Below, piece by piece: positions 14,101-27,935 of a DNA stretch of 64,000 nt. The translations under genes were made by a program, and so were the position numbers. Source of the stretch: Ustulina deusta (taxonomy: Eukaryota; Ascomycota; Sordariomycetes; Xylariales; Xylariaceae); assembly GCA_023159155.1 (NCBI GenBank), contig JAJNNX010000016.1, forward strand, positions 248,001-312,000, read 5' to 3'. The stretch's first letter is position 1. Each line of letters begins with the position of its first letter. The notes beneath the pieces are model-generated. The model did not search any database and was not told the origin of the DNA. It saw nothing but the letters and a program-made list of their open reading frames with translations.

Positions 14101-14664
14101 CCATACGAAGAAGACCCTGAGAATAACCCCAACTTGGTTCAGGATGCGAAAAAGGCACTGAAAGAAGCGCGTGCGCGAGTCAATTCCACCGAAAGCCAGG
14201 CAATAGCGAAAGTCGAGACAGTGTGCATTAGTAATCGAGTTGCTCAAAAGAAGGAGGAGCTGTTGGCGTATGAGAGAAGCGCTGGCGAGCATCACCCGGA
14301 CACGATCCGCAAAGCAAGCGAATTTGCCGCATTCCAATTGATGCATGGTGAGAAGAGAGAGGTGCAAGCCTCTATTGAACTGTGCAAGCGCGTCTTGGAG
14401 TGGTGTGAGCAGAAGCAGGGAGACCACAGCATCGACGTCAGTAGACAGCAGTACAATATCGCTCTCGCCCTTCAACGTCTCCAGACAGCGTGCAGCTTAG
14501 GTATTCACTACGGCGAGCAGGGCTCAGCCCAAGAGGCAGATAATATACTGAGAGAGACGCTCGGGATTCAGAGACGGGTGCTTGGGGAGAAGCATCCGGA
14601 TACGGCCATGACAAAGCTAACGTTGAAGGAGCTGTTGGACCAGACGGAGACGTTGAGGGAATAG
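11160..14664 (+). pseudogene. Alpha/beta-hydrolase - NB-ARC - TPR protein gene, with premature stop
   Basis: A fungal NLR-like protein of about 940 residues: N-terminal alpha/beta hydrolase (AIHGIGATP, then FIGHCFRGLV at the nucleophile elbow, then GMVF...GTPFHG), central NB-ARC ATPase, C-terminal tetratricopeptide repeats. Proposed exons: 11160-11335, 11386-11677, 11728-11800, 11960-12060, 12194-12368, 12424-12604, 12764-12944, 13008-14664. The P-loop GDSGNGKT spans the last intron; WLMDLDGLDDE is Walker B and VLATTRSKK the following motif. GEHHPDT and GEKHPDT mark kinesin-light-chain-like TPRs. A TAA at 11423-11425 sits where CAA is expected, and the elbow has Arg where Gly is usual (GHCFGG); both fit C-to-T or G-to-A mutation. 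Exons 4 and 5 do not join in phase, so another lesion or a missed donor is possible. A donor at 12647 instead of 12605 also keeps frame. The 552-codon last exon is intact. Confidence 0.8.
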
Positions 14665-15133
14665 GTATCCACCCATGCATTGCTGTAAAGATCACGTTGT
14701 GTATTATTGTTGTTTTGCCCATGTTCTTTGCCATCTGTTAGTGTTAGATTTAGCGCTTGGTTAATGCCTTCGTTTTTAGTGAAGGGGGTACAACTCAGTG
14801 GAACGAAAGTTTCCTTGGTCCGAAATTGTCGTTGGAAATTCCTAGAGCCCGAATAAGAAAGTTTATATACCTATTCTAGATTAGTATTACATCTAGCATT
14901 CCGAGCAGCTCTATAGCACATGTATATCTATTAGGGAGCTTTTTTGCTTCTTTATTTTATTTTATTTTATTTTATTTTAGGAAATTTAGACCAGAATAAA
15001 TAGTTCTTACCTTTGTAATGGTGTTGGTGAGCCTGTTCCCGCCGGGCAATATCTGTGGGAACCTGCAGTGCTGTCGGACGTTCATCTGCGCCTCTTGGTT
15101 ATTATTGTGGCGTCTGAGGTCCCTCCGACGATT
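14665..15133. other. 3' flank of the NB-ARC/TPR gene, up to the Copia insertion
   Basis: Normal-composition intergenic DNA. It holds a (TTTTA)n microsatellite and ends with CGATT (15129-15133), the left target-site duplication of the Copia element. The right copy of CGATT is at 62839-62843, so this flank was continuous with 62844 onward before the insertion. Confidence 0.75.
14951..14980 (+). repeat. (TTTTA)n microsatellite
   Basis: About six tandem copies of the pentamer TTTTA in otherwise ordinary sequence, downstream of the NB-ARC/TPR gene. It may lie in the 3' UTR. Confidence 0.9.
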
Positions 15134-15263
15134 TGTCAGAAGAGGTACATAGTAATCCTATTGATTATTTAGAAATCTAAGTTATAATATAAGTAGATAG
15201 CAGATATAGAAGTTTTATATATAGCATATAGATTATAAGTATTTTAGCTTTTTAGTTTTAAAT
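15134..15263 (-). repeat. Copia LTR, left
   Basis: 130 bp, matching 62709-62838 base for base apart from mainly C/T and G/A differences. Its first 20 bases are still GC-rich (tgtcagaagagg), while the same positions in the right copy read tattaaaaaaag, an instructive before/after pair for RIP. Confidence 0.85.
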
Positions 15264-16050
15264 TTTTTTTGGGGATTTTTATACTATTGTATTTTTGGAG
15301 TTAGATTTTGAAAGAAATTTAACTTTTTTTAAAGTTTTTAAAGTTTAAATTTTTAAAAATATTTAATTTTTTTAAAAATAATAATATTATAATATATAAT
15401 ATTTTAAGTTTTTTTAAAATAGGACGTTTTAAAAAATAAAAGTTTTATTAAAATTGTTATATTTATAATTTTTTGTTTTAAATATAAAAAACAATATAAT
15501 TTTGCAAAAAATTTATTAATTTATTTTTTATTATTTTATTATTATTATATATTAATTATAATAAATTTTTTTTAATAATTAATATTTTAAGTTAAAACTT
15601 TAATTAAAAATATTTTTAAAATTATAGATTTATTAGTTTTAAATAAACTTTTTTTTTAATTTATATTATATATAAACTTTTTTTATAAAATATTAAATAT
15701 ATTTTTTTTAATTATTTTATTTTTAATTAATATTATATTAAATAGTTAAACTTTTTAATTTTTTTTAGAATAGGTATAAATTTATTTTTAAAAGCTTTAA
15801 AATATTTTTTATATTTTTATATTTTTTTATTTAATATAAAGTTTTTTTATAAATATTTTTAAAAAATTTATAGCAATATATTTTTTAAGTTTTAGTACTA
15901 GTTAGAACTTGTTTAATATTATTTATATTATTATATTTTTATACTAAATATTTTTATATTAATAAAAATAATATAATTTTTATAATATTTTAATAAATAT
16001 TATATAATATAAATAAATATATAGCTAGTTATTATATTTAATATGTTTTA
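15264..16050 (-). pseudogene. Copia internal sequence, segment 1 (3' part)
   Basis: Segment between the left Copia LTR and the TTTTA duplication (16046-16050) of Gypsy-1 copy B. In the minus coding orientation this is the 3' end of the element, where RNase H would lie. No motif is readable after RIP; the assignment rests on position only. Confidence 0.6.
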
Positions 16051-16284
16051 TATAATAGTTAGTATAGTTTTAGCAAGACTAGCAAAGATTTTGAACCTAT
16101 ATAGCAATAAAATAAGAAATCTATATATAAACTAACTTATAATTTTGTAACTATATATATAAAGTTTATATTTATTTATTTTATAAATTTTAACTTTTTT
16201 TTTTTTTTTTTTTTTTTAGTTTAGAGTTTTTATTTATAATATTAATAAACTAGCTATAAAAGCTTTATTTAACTAATTATAATA
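16051..16284 (+). repeat. Gypsy-1 copy B 5' LTR
   Basis: 234 bp, matching 37154-37388, with a T-run at about 16194-16217 that is the family's variable homopolymer. The terminal TGTAAC is mutated to TATAAT. Confidence 0.85.
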
Positions 16285-17960
16285 CTACTTTAAATTTATT
16301 AATTATTTATTAATAAATATTTAATAAATATATTTTTTTTAATTATATATTTAATATAAAAAATTATATATTTTATAATATAAACTTAATTTTAATATAA
16401 TTTTAATAAAACTTTTAATTTTTATACTATTTAAAAACTAATAATTTATAAAAAACCTAATTTTAAATATTTTTATTTTAGTTTTAGTTTTTGAACAATT
16501 AAAACAATTTTAGTTTTTAAGTATAGCTAGCTTTTTATTCTTAAATAATTTTAAAAAAAAAATTTTATATTAAACTTTTTTATAAATATTTTAAACGAAC
16601 TAATATTTTAAAAAAAATTTAAAAGAAATAAAAAATTAAAGCTTAAAAAAATAAAATTTAAACTAGAATTAAAATAATTTAAAATAAATAATATATTTAA
16701 AAATATATTAAAAAATATTATAATAATATAAGCTTATAATTTTATATTAGTTTTAATAAAACTTTTTTAATAAAAAAAAAATATATATATATATATTTAA
16801 AAATATTAATTTTAAACTTTTTAGTTTTATTGCTTTATTTGTTTTTTATTTTATTAGTTTATTTTTTAACGCTTTAAACTTTATTTATATTAAAAAAACT
16901 AAAATATAAAAAATTAATTTTATTAAATTTATAAAAAATAAAGTTTTATTTAATAATTAAATTTATAAACTAGCAAAAAAACTAAATAAAAACATTATTA
17001 TATTTTAAACTAAAAATAATTAATTTTAATATATTATAAGCTAATTAAAAAAATATACTAAAAAATTAATAAAAAAATATTTTTATTTAATTAAAAAATT
17101 ATTTAATAGTATTATTAAAATAATTTAAATTTTATTAATAGTTTATTATAATTTTAATTAAATAATTATTATTTATAAAATATTTTAAGTTTATATATAT
17201 AAAACTAATAAAAATATAAATTATAGAACTATTTTTATATAAATTATTTATTAATAAAATTATTAAATTAATATATAATATTAAATAAATTTATAAAAAT
17301 TATTAATAAATTAAATTTATAAATTTAACTAAATAAAAATCTAATTTAAATAATTAAATTTTTAGTAAATTTATTTATTAATTTTTAATAAACTTTAAAA
17401 ATTTTAAAATATTTATTTTAAAATAATTAAAATAAATATTAATTATAAAAAAAATATATATATATATTAGTTGATTATTTTAATTAAAAGTTTAAAGTTT
17501 TAAATGTTTAACTAAAAAAAAAAATTTATAATAAAAATAGCTTTAGTAGTTTATTTAATTTAAAAAATAAATAAAATTAATAAAAAAGTTTTTATTAATT
17601 TTTTTATTTATTTTAGTAAAAATATATAATTAAAATAAATTAATAATATTAAAATTTATATTTTTTTAATAATTAGTTATAAGTTTATATAATAAATTAA
17701 ACAATAATTAAAAATAAAAATAGCTTGTTTAATTAAATTTTAAAAATTTTATAATTATTAAAATAAAATAATTAGTAAAGTTTATAAATATTTAATATAT
17801 ATAATAAAAATTAATAATTAATAATTTAAAAATTAAATATTTTAAATTATTGATTTTAGTTATAATATTATTATTAATATTAAATAATTAATAAAATAAA
17901 ATATTTTAATAAAAACTTAAAAATAATAATTAATTTAACTAAAAAATTTATTTTTATTAG

Positions 17961-18217
17961 TGTTGGGTGGCCAGGGGGTACAATATTGTATATAACAAAG
18001 GGGTAAAATAAATAACTATATATATCGATCTATTTTTTTTAACTATCTATACAAAGGTAAGACTTTTGTACGGAGGATTTTTATATAGTAAGAGAATTTT
18101 ATATATATATATACCGCCTATACAATTGGACTAATTAGCTAATTGTTAGTATTATATAAATAGTTTTATATGTAGTTAGTAGTAGCTTTATACATAATTA
18201 ATACTATTATTATAATA
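17961..18217 (-). repeat. Element X LTR, left
   Basis: 257 bp, matching 32290-32543; it retains ggtaagacttttgtacggagg-like blocks shared with the right copy. Sequence differences are mostly C/T and G/A. Confidence 0.8.
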
Positions 18218-18389
18218 CTAGCTTTTTTTTTTTTAATTGTAGCGTACTTTTGTACGATTGCTAAAAAAAAATAAAAAATTTTAGATATAAAAAAAATATA
18301 GACTATAGCATATAGCTAATCTATAGCTAATAAAATTGTTTAATAGTATGTTAAATTGCTGTTTTTTTAAAAAGCTTTTTATAGTTTGC

Positions 18390-18485
18390 TTATTATATAT
18401 AATTGCTTTTTATATATAACTGCTTTTTATATATAATTGCTTTCTATATATAATTGTTTTTTATGCGTAATTGCTTTTTGTACGT
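18390..18485 (+). repeat. Short tandem repeat, about 20-bp unit
   Basis: At least four copies of a unit close to tatatataattgcttttta, with small changes, inside element X beside its left LTR. It is probably part of the untranslated end of X. Confidence 0.6.
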
Positions 18486-18667
18486 TGTTTAGAAGTGTTT
18501 AAGATTAAATAAGGCGTAATATTTGTAGCTGTTATATATAAAACGGGCCGCTTTTATATTGCTTTTTTTTTTTTTTTTTTTTTTTTTAGGCATATATATA
18601 TTATATATATACTCTAGCTATTATTTTAAAGTTATATTAACTTAAAAATAATAGTTGTTATATAATA

Positions 18668-18840
18668 ATAGTAGTAATAATAATAGTAATAGTAGTATTA
18701 TTAGTAGTAGTAGTACTACTATTATTACTACTACTACTACTATTACTATTATATATAAAGCTTTTTTGTTATTTTAAGTATTATATTAATAGTAATCTAA
18801 GTAGTACTATTAGTAGTAGTAGTAATAATAGTAGTATGTT
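18668..18840. repeat. Trinucleotide repeat with inverted symmetry
   Basis: Runs of TAG/TAA triplets up to about 18710 are followed at once by TAC/TAT triplets up to about 18752, so the two halves are near reverse complements and could form a hairpin of about 40 bp. A second triplet run follows at about 18790-18836. It lies within element X. Confidence 0.75.
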
Positions 18841-21800
18841 TGCTGGTGCTTTTGCTTGTTTATATTTAGTGCTGCCTGTTTTAAGTAGTGTTTTATAGTT
18901 TTAAAATTTTGTTTATATAAAAAACAATAGTTATATAAAAATATATAGCTTTTTTATAAGGAGTTAGGCCTGCTAAGCTTTTATATAAACTTTTTATATA
19001 AATATATATATATTTTTAGTTTTTATTTTTATATAAATAATTTTTAATATATTTAATAGCTAATATGTTTTATTATATAATAAAACAAAAAAAGTATTAT
19101 TATTACTGCTTTATTTATTAATATTATGTTTTAAATATTATTGTTAAATATTTTTATAAATGTTTAAGCTAAGTTTATTTGCTAGAAAAGCTATTTTTGG
19201 GCTATTTTGGTCTAAAGTTAAAGGGTGGTATTTTTGCTTTGTATAAACGGTTTGTGCAGTAGCTGCTGTTACTATACTAGGGCGTTATTTTTAGCGTATT
19301 GTTAGGTTTTTGGTTTTTAGGAAAGTATGTATAGCGCTTATGTTTAGTGCTTGTATAAAGTGCGATGTTCTAACTGCGGTTAAAGAAAAGGGGAGAAGAG
19401 GTTTTATTTAGGAGGGGGGGAAAAAGGAGTAATTATATATTAGTTTTTTAAAATATAAATAAATTTTTATTGTTTTTTTTATTTTTTTTTATTTTTTTTA
19501 ATACTTGTTTATAATATTTGCTTTTTTATATATAGTTTAGTTATTAGTTATTTTTTATTATATAAGCATATTTTTTATAGTTTTTTAATAAATATTTTAA
19601 TTTATATAAGTAGTTTATTAATAAAGACTAAAGTTTTTAATATTTAGTTTAGGGTATATTTAGTAAATATATTTATTAGACTGTTTGTATTATTAATTTA
19701 TTATATTTTAGAAATTTGTTTTTTTTTATATAATTTTAAAAAATATATAATATTAATTATTAGTTTTTTTTTTTATATTATTTTTAGTTTAACTAAATAA
19801 TTATATAATAATTTTAAATTTAAGTATAAAATAATAAATATTAAAAATAGGTTAAATGTTTTTATAATTTTTTAAAAAGTTATATAAAAAGCAATAGTAC
19901 TATTAAAGCTATTTATTATATTATATAATTTGTTTATATTTATTTAAATTTTAATATATAATATTTTTTTTAATTTTAAAGTTTAGGTTTATTATATTTT
20001 TTATATAAATTTTAATTCTTAGTATAATAATAAAGCTAAACTAAAAAGTTATATTTATATTTTTTATAAACGAGCTATTTATAAAAATAAATAGCTTTAT
20101 ATAATAAAAATTAAATAAAATAAATATAAGTTTTTAAGTTAGGTTATTTTTTTGTTATTTAATTTGTTTGTTTAATATTTTAATATTATATAATTATAGC
20201 TTGGTTATTTGGGCTATAATAGTAAAATTATATATAGTTTTTAGTTAGTATATATTATTAATATATATTTTTTAGGTTTATTAAAAAATATAAGCTTAAA
20301 TAAACTTTTTTATATAAGGGTTAATTTTAGCTAAATTTTTAGTTTGGCTTTTTTGGATTATTATAATATTATATTTATATAAAAAAAAATTTTATTATTA
20401 AATTTAATTAAGTAGTTAAAAAATAAAGTTTTTTTTTTTTATATATTAAAAAGTTTAAAGTTATAAAGCTTAAAATATTATTTGTTTATATTTTAGTTAT
20501 TTTAAAAATATTTAAGCTATTATATATAAATAGTAAATATAAATTATATATAAATATTTATATTTTGAGTTTTTTTTAGTAGTAGTAATAATAAGTTTTA
20601 AATTAGTATAGCTTAGATTTAGCTAAGTTATATAAAAATTATATAATTTATAAAATAGTTTTTAGAAAATATTTGTTTTTTAGTTCTAAAAATAAATAAA
20701 TATAAATATTATATAATAGCTTATTTTTTAATTAAATATAAGCTTAAGTAATATTTTTAATTTTATATAATATTTTAAAGTTATATATAAAAATAGGTCT
20801 AAAAGCTAAGATTAGCTATTAGTTTATTTATTAGATTATTAATAATTAGGTTAGAACTATATTTTTTTTAGTATTATTATATTTTTATATAACTAGTTTT
20901 AATTTTTTGTATAGCTTAGTATTTTTATTTTTTATTTTTTATATAAAGCAAGATTTAAAAATATTTTTTTTTTATATATGTTTAGGTTATATATAATAAA
21001 TTCAAAAATATTTTATATAATAAGTTTATTAATTTTTATTATATTTGGTTTTTTAAATAGTTTTTTAAAAGTTATAATAATTTTGTTTATATAAAGTTTA
21101 GTTACTAGTTTAAAAGCTTAATATTTTTTTGTAATTAAAAAAGTTTGTAGGATTTAAGTGTTATATAATAAGTATATAATAAGTTTTTTTTTTAGCCGGT
21201 TATATTTTTTTTATATTATTATTAGCTATACTAATTATATATTATTATTTTTTATATTTTTAGTTTAGGTATTTTTTATATAGTAATATAGTTTGATTTA
21301 TATATAACAGAAATATATTAGCTTATTTATTAAAGCAATAATTATGTTTGATTTTTTGATTGTTTTGATTTTATATAGGTTTTTTTTTTTTTTTTTTTTA
21401 TACTAAAACTTTACTACAAAAAAAAAGTATAAATATATTATACAAAAATAGTTTATTTTTTTTTTAATTATATGGTTGATTTTAACTTTTGTATAGTTTT
21501 TACGTAGTATTTTTATTATGTTTTAAATAGTTGCTGCTTTTTATATAAAGGCTAAAAATTTTTTTTTTTTTTTTTAATATATAGGTATGCTCTAAAAATA
21601 AAAAGGGTTAATATAAGGCTGTTTAGTTTAGCTATATTGTTTAATATTTTAATTATTATTTATAGAATTAATTTATTATTTGTTTATATATTAATTTTTT
21701 TTTTAAAAATATTATATATATATTTTAGTAGTTTATATGCTTGTTTTATTTTTTTAATTGCTTAGTATACTTTAATAAATATTTTGTATAAATATAGATT

Positions 21801-22213
21801 TTAAAAAAATAATTACTTAAAATAATATTATAATATTAATTATATATAATATATTTTAGTTTTTTATTTGTATAATATTTATAACTATTTTATAATTAAA
21901 TTTATAGTTATTTTTAATTATAAACTTAAAGCAATATAAAGCTTTATTATATGTTTAATAATAATAATAGAACTTTTAGATTTTTTTTAAAATTAACTGC
22001 TTAACTTTATATTTTATATAAATTAATATTTTATATAGTTTTTTTATATGAAAGTGCTTAAAATATTTATATAAATATTATAGTTTAATTTTAATAAAAT
22101 AGCTAGCTATTTTATATAAATAAATATTAAAAAAAAAGTAGCTTTATTTATATATAATAAAAAAAGTACTTTTGTTTTTTTATATAATAATATTTTTTAT
22201 ATTATTAAAGTAA
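18841..22213 (-). pseudogene. Element X interior, left part
   Basis: AT-rich, T-biased on the plus strand, with a less mutated patch at 19190-19420. No domain could be recognised on either strand. It ends at the GCTTT (22214-22218) next to Gypsy-2. Confidence 0.5.
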
Positions 22214-22218
22214 GCTTT

Positions 22219-22397
22219 TGTTATGCCTAGCATACTAGGACCGGTGCACACTTACTATATATATATACTATATCTACACCCACTTTAATAAAAAATCTTC
22301 TTTTTATAAGCTTTAATCTTATAAGCTAACCTTACTAAATATATAACTTATTTTTTTATATATTATATCTAACCTTATAAATTTTTTATTTATAATA
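22219..22397 (+). repeat. Gypsy-2 5' LTR
   Basis: 179 bp, same length as the right copy. The block ctaggaccggtgcacactta-like at 22236-22256 is nearly unmutated in both LTRs. Confidence 0.85.
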
Positions 22398-25300
22398 ATT
22401 CTGAAGCTTTTTTTTAAAATTATTTATAATATATTTATATAATAGCCCCTAAAAGATCTGGACTATTAACTAAATTAATGCTTTCTAAAAAAAACAAATT
22501 AGCTATAAATAGTTAATAAAGCTATACTAATTTGTTTTTAAATAAAAATTAAAAATTAAAGCTTAGCAATAATTTAATACTTAGTTACTAAAATAATAAT
22601 AGTATTTTATAACTTAAAAATACTAATTAATTTTTATTATAATAAAATATTTAGCTTAAAATAAAACTTAAAAAAATAAATAAATAACTAAAAAAATAAA
22701 AACAACTTATTTTTAGATTAAAAGAATTTTAACTTATAAGTATATATAAATTAATATTAAAACAAAAACTTAAAAAATATAAATATTAAAAAAAAGCTAA
22801 AAATCTAAAAAACTTTAAATTTTTAACTTTTTAGATTTTTTTTATATTTTCTACTTAAAACATAAAAATTAGCACTAAAAATAATATAACTTTTTTAATT
22901 TTAGCTTATTACTTACTTTTTTATTTTTATTATTATTATTTAATAAGTTAAATCTAAGCAGTTCTAATTATTAATTATTTTATTATTATAAATGCTATAA
23001 TAATAATAAAAAATTAAATATTAATTTTAGTTATTTTTTAAAATTTAAATATTTTTTATTTATTATATAGTTTATTTATAATTAATAAATTAAATAAATT
23101 AAAAAACTAAAACTTATATTTAAAAATTTATAAAAAAAGTTCTAATAAGTTTAAACTTAAATTATTTATATAGTTAATAAAATAAACTAAAATTATAAAA
23201 ATTAGTATTAAATCTTTTTTAAAAAAAAACGTACTAAAATTACTTTTTTTATAAATCTAATTAAAAGATTTTTGCTAATTAAACTAAAACTTTAATTTGC
23301 TAATTAACTTTTTTTATTATAAATATTAGCTAATAATTAAAAAAAATTTAATAATAAACTAATTAAAACTTTAAAATATTTAATTAATATTTATTTTAAA
23401 TTAAAAATTAAAAAAAATAACAAAGCAATAATAAAAAAGCTATATTATATTACTAAAAACTAACCAATCTGCTCCAACAAAAAATTATAAATTTTAATAA
23501 TTTATTATTTTAAAAAAAATTAGTAATAATAAATATAATATAATATTATTAAAAACTAATAACTTTTGCTTTTAAAGCTATAAAGTTTTAATAAAAACTT
23601 TTATATTTAAATATTAATTAAACTAATATTAATAAATCTTAAAATTAATAATAATACTAAAACTTTTTTAAGCAGAAATATTTTAATAATAAAAATTATT
23701 TTTATTAAACCTAAAAATAATTATTAATACTATAACTAGCTAAAATAACTTTATCTAAATTAATAACTTTTTAATAATTATATATTTAGAAAGTTATTAT
23801 TTTTTAAATACCCTAGCTAATATACTTTTAATATATTTTAAAAATAGCTATAAAATAACCCTAATAATTACCTAAAATAAAATAGTAATACTTAGAACTT
23901 TTCTGCTTTAATTATAAAAAAATAGGTTATATTAGTTATAATTATAAAAAACCTAACCGGTAATATTTATTAAAAAATCAAAAACGTTAAATTTAAAAAA
24001 CTTAATTAAATTAAAAACAAAAAAAACTCTAATATATTTTACTATTTATAAAAAAAGAACTATTATTTGGACTAAAATTATTTATATAATTTTTTAGTAT
24101 ATTTTAATAAATATTTAAGTAATAATTAAAAAAACAAAAAATAGTTTTAGTTTTAGCTATAAAACCTGGGCTAAAACTATAGCCTTTTATACTTATTTTA
24201 TATTAATTTTATATTTATATAATATTTATTTTATTAGCCCAAAAAAACCTCTATTAAAAATATTTATTAATTTAAATTTTTATACTAAATATAATTATAT
24301 TAATTATATTTTTGTTTTATATAATAAACTAAAAAAAGCTTTATTTTATATTTATGCTTTATAATATACTACTAAAAATAAATTTTCTAGTTATAACGCT
24401 TATTAAGTTATTTATAAACTTATTAATAGCTATAAAATAACCCGAAAATTTTAGCATACTTATATTATTATTAATTAAAATAATTAGTTTAAAAAAAATC
24501 TAGTGCTTTTTTTTTAAACTATACTAAAAAACTAAAAAATTATATTTAATTTAAGTTTAAATTGCTAGTTTTATAGCTTAAGGCCTAAGTATTTTAAATT
24601 AATTATAGTTTATTAATTTGTTAGGGCTTATAAAAATAAAAAATATTATTAAGTTATTATATATTTTTTTAAACTTTTTTAGTTAAAGAAATTAAAAACT
24701 AAAAAAAATTATACTAGTTTTAAAAATATTTTATTAAAATTTTATACCTTAGCTAATTTTTTTAATACTAATAAAACTAATATTTTCTTATATTTTAAAT
24801 AAAAAAACTTAGTAATTAATTTATAAAATAATGCTATAATATTTTATTATTTTATTTATTTATTAGTTTAAAACAAACTTAAAAAACTTAAAAAATAGCT
24901 TATAGAAATAATAGCTAATAAAAAAATATAAAAATCTAAAAGTTTAGCTAGAGTTTTTATTTTATTTGTTTTTAAAAAAAATAAAAGTTTAAAACTATAT
25001 ATAAATTATAAAAAACTTAACTATATTACATAAAAAAATTGCTATACTTTTTATTTTATTTTAGAATTAATAAATAGATTTATATATATTAAAATATTTA
25101 TTAAGATTAATTTTAAAAACGCTTATTATTATATCCGAATCAAAAAAAAAAAAAAAAAAAAACTTTTTATATACGTTATAGCTATTATAAATTTCTAGTT
25201 ATACTTATAAGTTTATATAATATTTCTGCTATTTTTTAAAACTATATATATAAAATATTTAATAATATTTTAGATATATTTGATATTATATATTTAGATA

Positions 25301-27800
25301 ATGTTTTTATATTTTTTATAAATAAAAAATTTTATATAAAATATATTTAAAAAATTATTAAAAAACTTTAAAATATTAAGCTATATATTAAGTTTTTAAA
25401 ATATTAGTTCTACTAAAAAAAACTTAAATTTTTTAAATATATTATATTTAATTAAAACATTAAAATAAACTTTAGTTATATTAATATAATTAAATAATAG
25501 CTATTTTTTAGTTTTTATTATAAACTATAATAGTTTTTAAAGTTTTATAACTTTTATTAGCGCTTTATTAAAAGGTATTTTTGGGTTACTGCTTTTTTAA
25601 CCTAGTATTTAAAAAATAGTACAACTAGAACAAAAAAAAATTAAATCTTTTTAGACTGTTTTATAATAAAAGCTTTTAAAAAGCTTTAGAACTTATTTAA
25701 AAAAGCTATTTTTTTTATATATTTTAACCCTAAAAAGCAAATATTAATAAAAACTAATTTTTTAAAGTAGCGCTAATAAAAAACCTTTTTTAAAAAAATA
25801 ATTAAAATAAATAATATTTTATTATATTTTATTTTTATAAGTTTATTAATATAGAATTAAATTATAAAACTTTAGATTAAAAGATATTTATAATTATAAA
25901 ATATTTTAAATATTAGTAGTATTATTTTTAAAAAAATAAATTATTAATTAAAATATTAACTAACTATAGCAATTTTTAAATATTTATAAAAACTTTAAAA
26001 CTAAATAAAAAGCAAGCTTATTAATATATATATTTAGCTTTTTTTAATTTTATTATTAAATATAAATAAAGCAAGCAAAATAGAGCTAATTTTTTATTAT
26101 ATTAACCTAATTATATAAATAATTTGTTTTAAAATACTAATCTTTTTTTAATACTAAAAAGAAAAATTATAGTAATATAAATTAAAATTTCTAATAAATA
26201 CTTAAAAATACTAGTAAGCAAAATATATATTGCCCGACCCCTTTAAAAAAAAACTATTTTTATATAAGCAGTTATATATATATAAGCATAAATAACTATA
26301 AATAATAAAAACTTTTAAAATTTAGATATATTATAAAGCTTATAAAATATAATCTAAAATATTTGATAAAAAAATCTTAAATATAAATTAATTAAAAAAC
26401 GTATTAATACTAAAAAGTTTATAAACTTTTAATAAATAATTAAAAGATTTTTTTTATATTATAAAAATAAAGTTTATATTTTTTTTAAAAATCTATTTAT
26501 TTTTAGCTTATTAAATTATATTATAATAATTTATTAATAAAGCATTTTAAATAAAAATATATGCTTAAACTACTATAGTACAAGTTTTTTTAACTAAAAA
26601 TAAAAGTAAATATTAATAACTATATAAATAATTATATAATATATTTTAGATTAAAAATAAAATATTACTAAAAATATAACAAACTTAATATTTTATTTAT
26701 ATTTTTAGTTTTTATATAAAAACTATTTATAAATTTTATAGTTAGATTATGTTTAATTTTTTATAAAAACTACCAAATTAATTATATTTTAGTAATTATT
26801 AATAAATTTACTAAGTTAATATATTTGTTTTTTATTAATACTAAAATAATTTTAATATAGTTTATTACTTTATTTTATTAAAAAATTAAATATGTTTATA
26901 AAAGTTCTATAAATATTATATTAAACCATAGCTCCTTTTTTACTAGTTATTTTTAGTTAGACCTATACTATTACTTTAAAATTAAAAAAGAAATATTTAG
27001 TTATATTTTATTTTAGAACTAATAAGCAAACAGAACGTATAAATTAAACAATTAAAAACTACTTTAAATATTTTATTAATAATAAATAAACTAATTAGCT
27101 ATAATTACTCCTTTAAGCATATTTTGCAATTAACTTAGCTATTAATAGTATAACTAATAAATTACCTTTTAAAGCCTTATATAGTTATATACTAGAGTTT
27201 AGATTATTTATTAAGAACAACTTTATTTTAAAAGGGGTACTAATAATATAAAAACAATTACAAAAACTACAAACTATTAAAAACAACTTAAAAAATTAAT
27301 AACAAATTATAGTTAAAAAATATTAAAAATATTATAATATTAAATATAAACTTATAACTTATAAAATTAAAAATATAATAGCATTATTTATAAAAAACTC
27401 AAGTTTTAAATATTTTAAACTTATATTTAAGTTTATTAGCCTATTTTAAATCTTTAGCTATATTAGATCGCAAGTATATTACTTTATATTTTTAGTATAA
27501 TATGCTTATTTTTATAACGTTTTTTTTATTTAATTATTTAAGCTTTAAAAAACTAATATTATATATAACCTATTTATACTAAACTTTATAAATAATTTAA
27601 ATAAGTAAAAAATTAAAAATATAGTAGTAAAACAAATATATAACTATAAGTTATATTATAAAGTTAAATAAAAAGGTTAGCTAACTAAATATAACTAATA
27701 AATATTAACTATTAATATTATAGCACCTAAAGCAATATAAACTTTTAAATAATAATAAAGTTATAAAAAAAAAAACTTTTAACTTAGTAATTTATATCTA
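22398..27800 (+). pseudogene. Gypsy-2 gag-pol relic
   Basis: Reading through stops on the plus strand gives recognisable landmarks. A CCHC knuckle with Cys and His turned to Tyr lies at 23903-23953 (CFNYKKIGYISYNYKK). Reverse transcriptase follows at about 24965-25330, with FKKN.SLK, KINFKNAYY and finally YLDNVFIFF where YLDDxLIFS is expected. RNase H and its linker lie at about 25500-26100, integrase with NYILVIINKFTK at about 26780-26815, and a chromodomain-like YYKVK.KG...Y at about 27640-27770. The changes are C-to-T or G-to-A, as RIP predicts. The protein is dead; the relic serves only for classification. Confidence 0.8.
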
Positions 27801-27935
27801 AAATAATAATAAAAAAATTAATTATTTTTATTTTTATTTAAAAATATCTAGCTTTATTGCTTAGGGATTTAACTAATCTAATAATTATATTAGCCCGAAA
27901 CTCTAGCAAATTAATAAAAATAAACCTATAAAAAA

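Noticed and set aside
12308..14734. Minus-strand open frames at 12308-12616, 13773-13976, 13990-14475 and 14438-14734
   Set aside because: They overlap the NB-ARC/TPR exons in antisense and show no domain.
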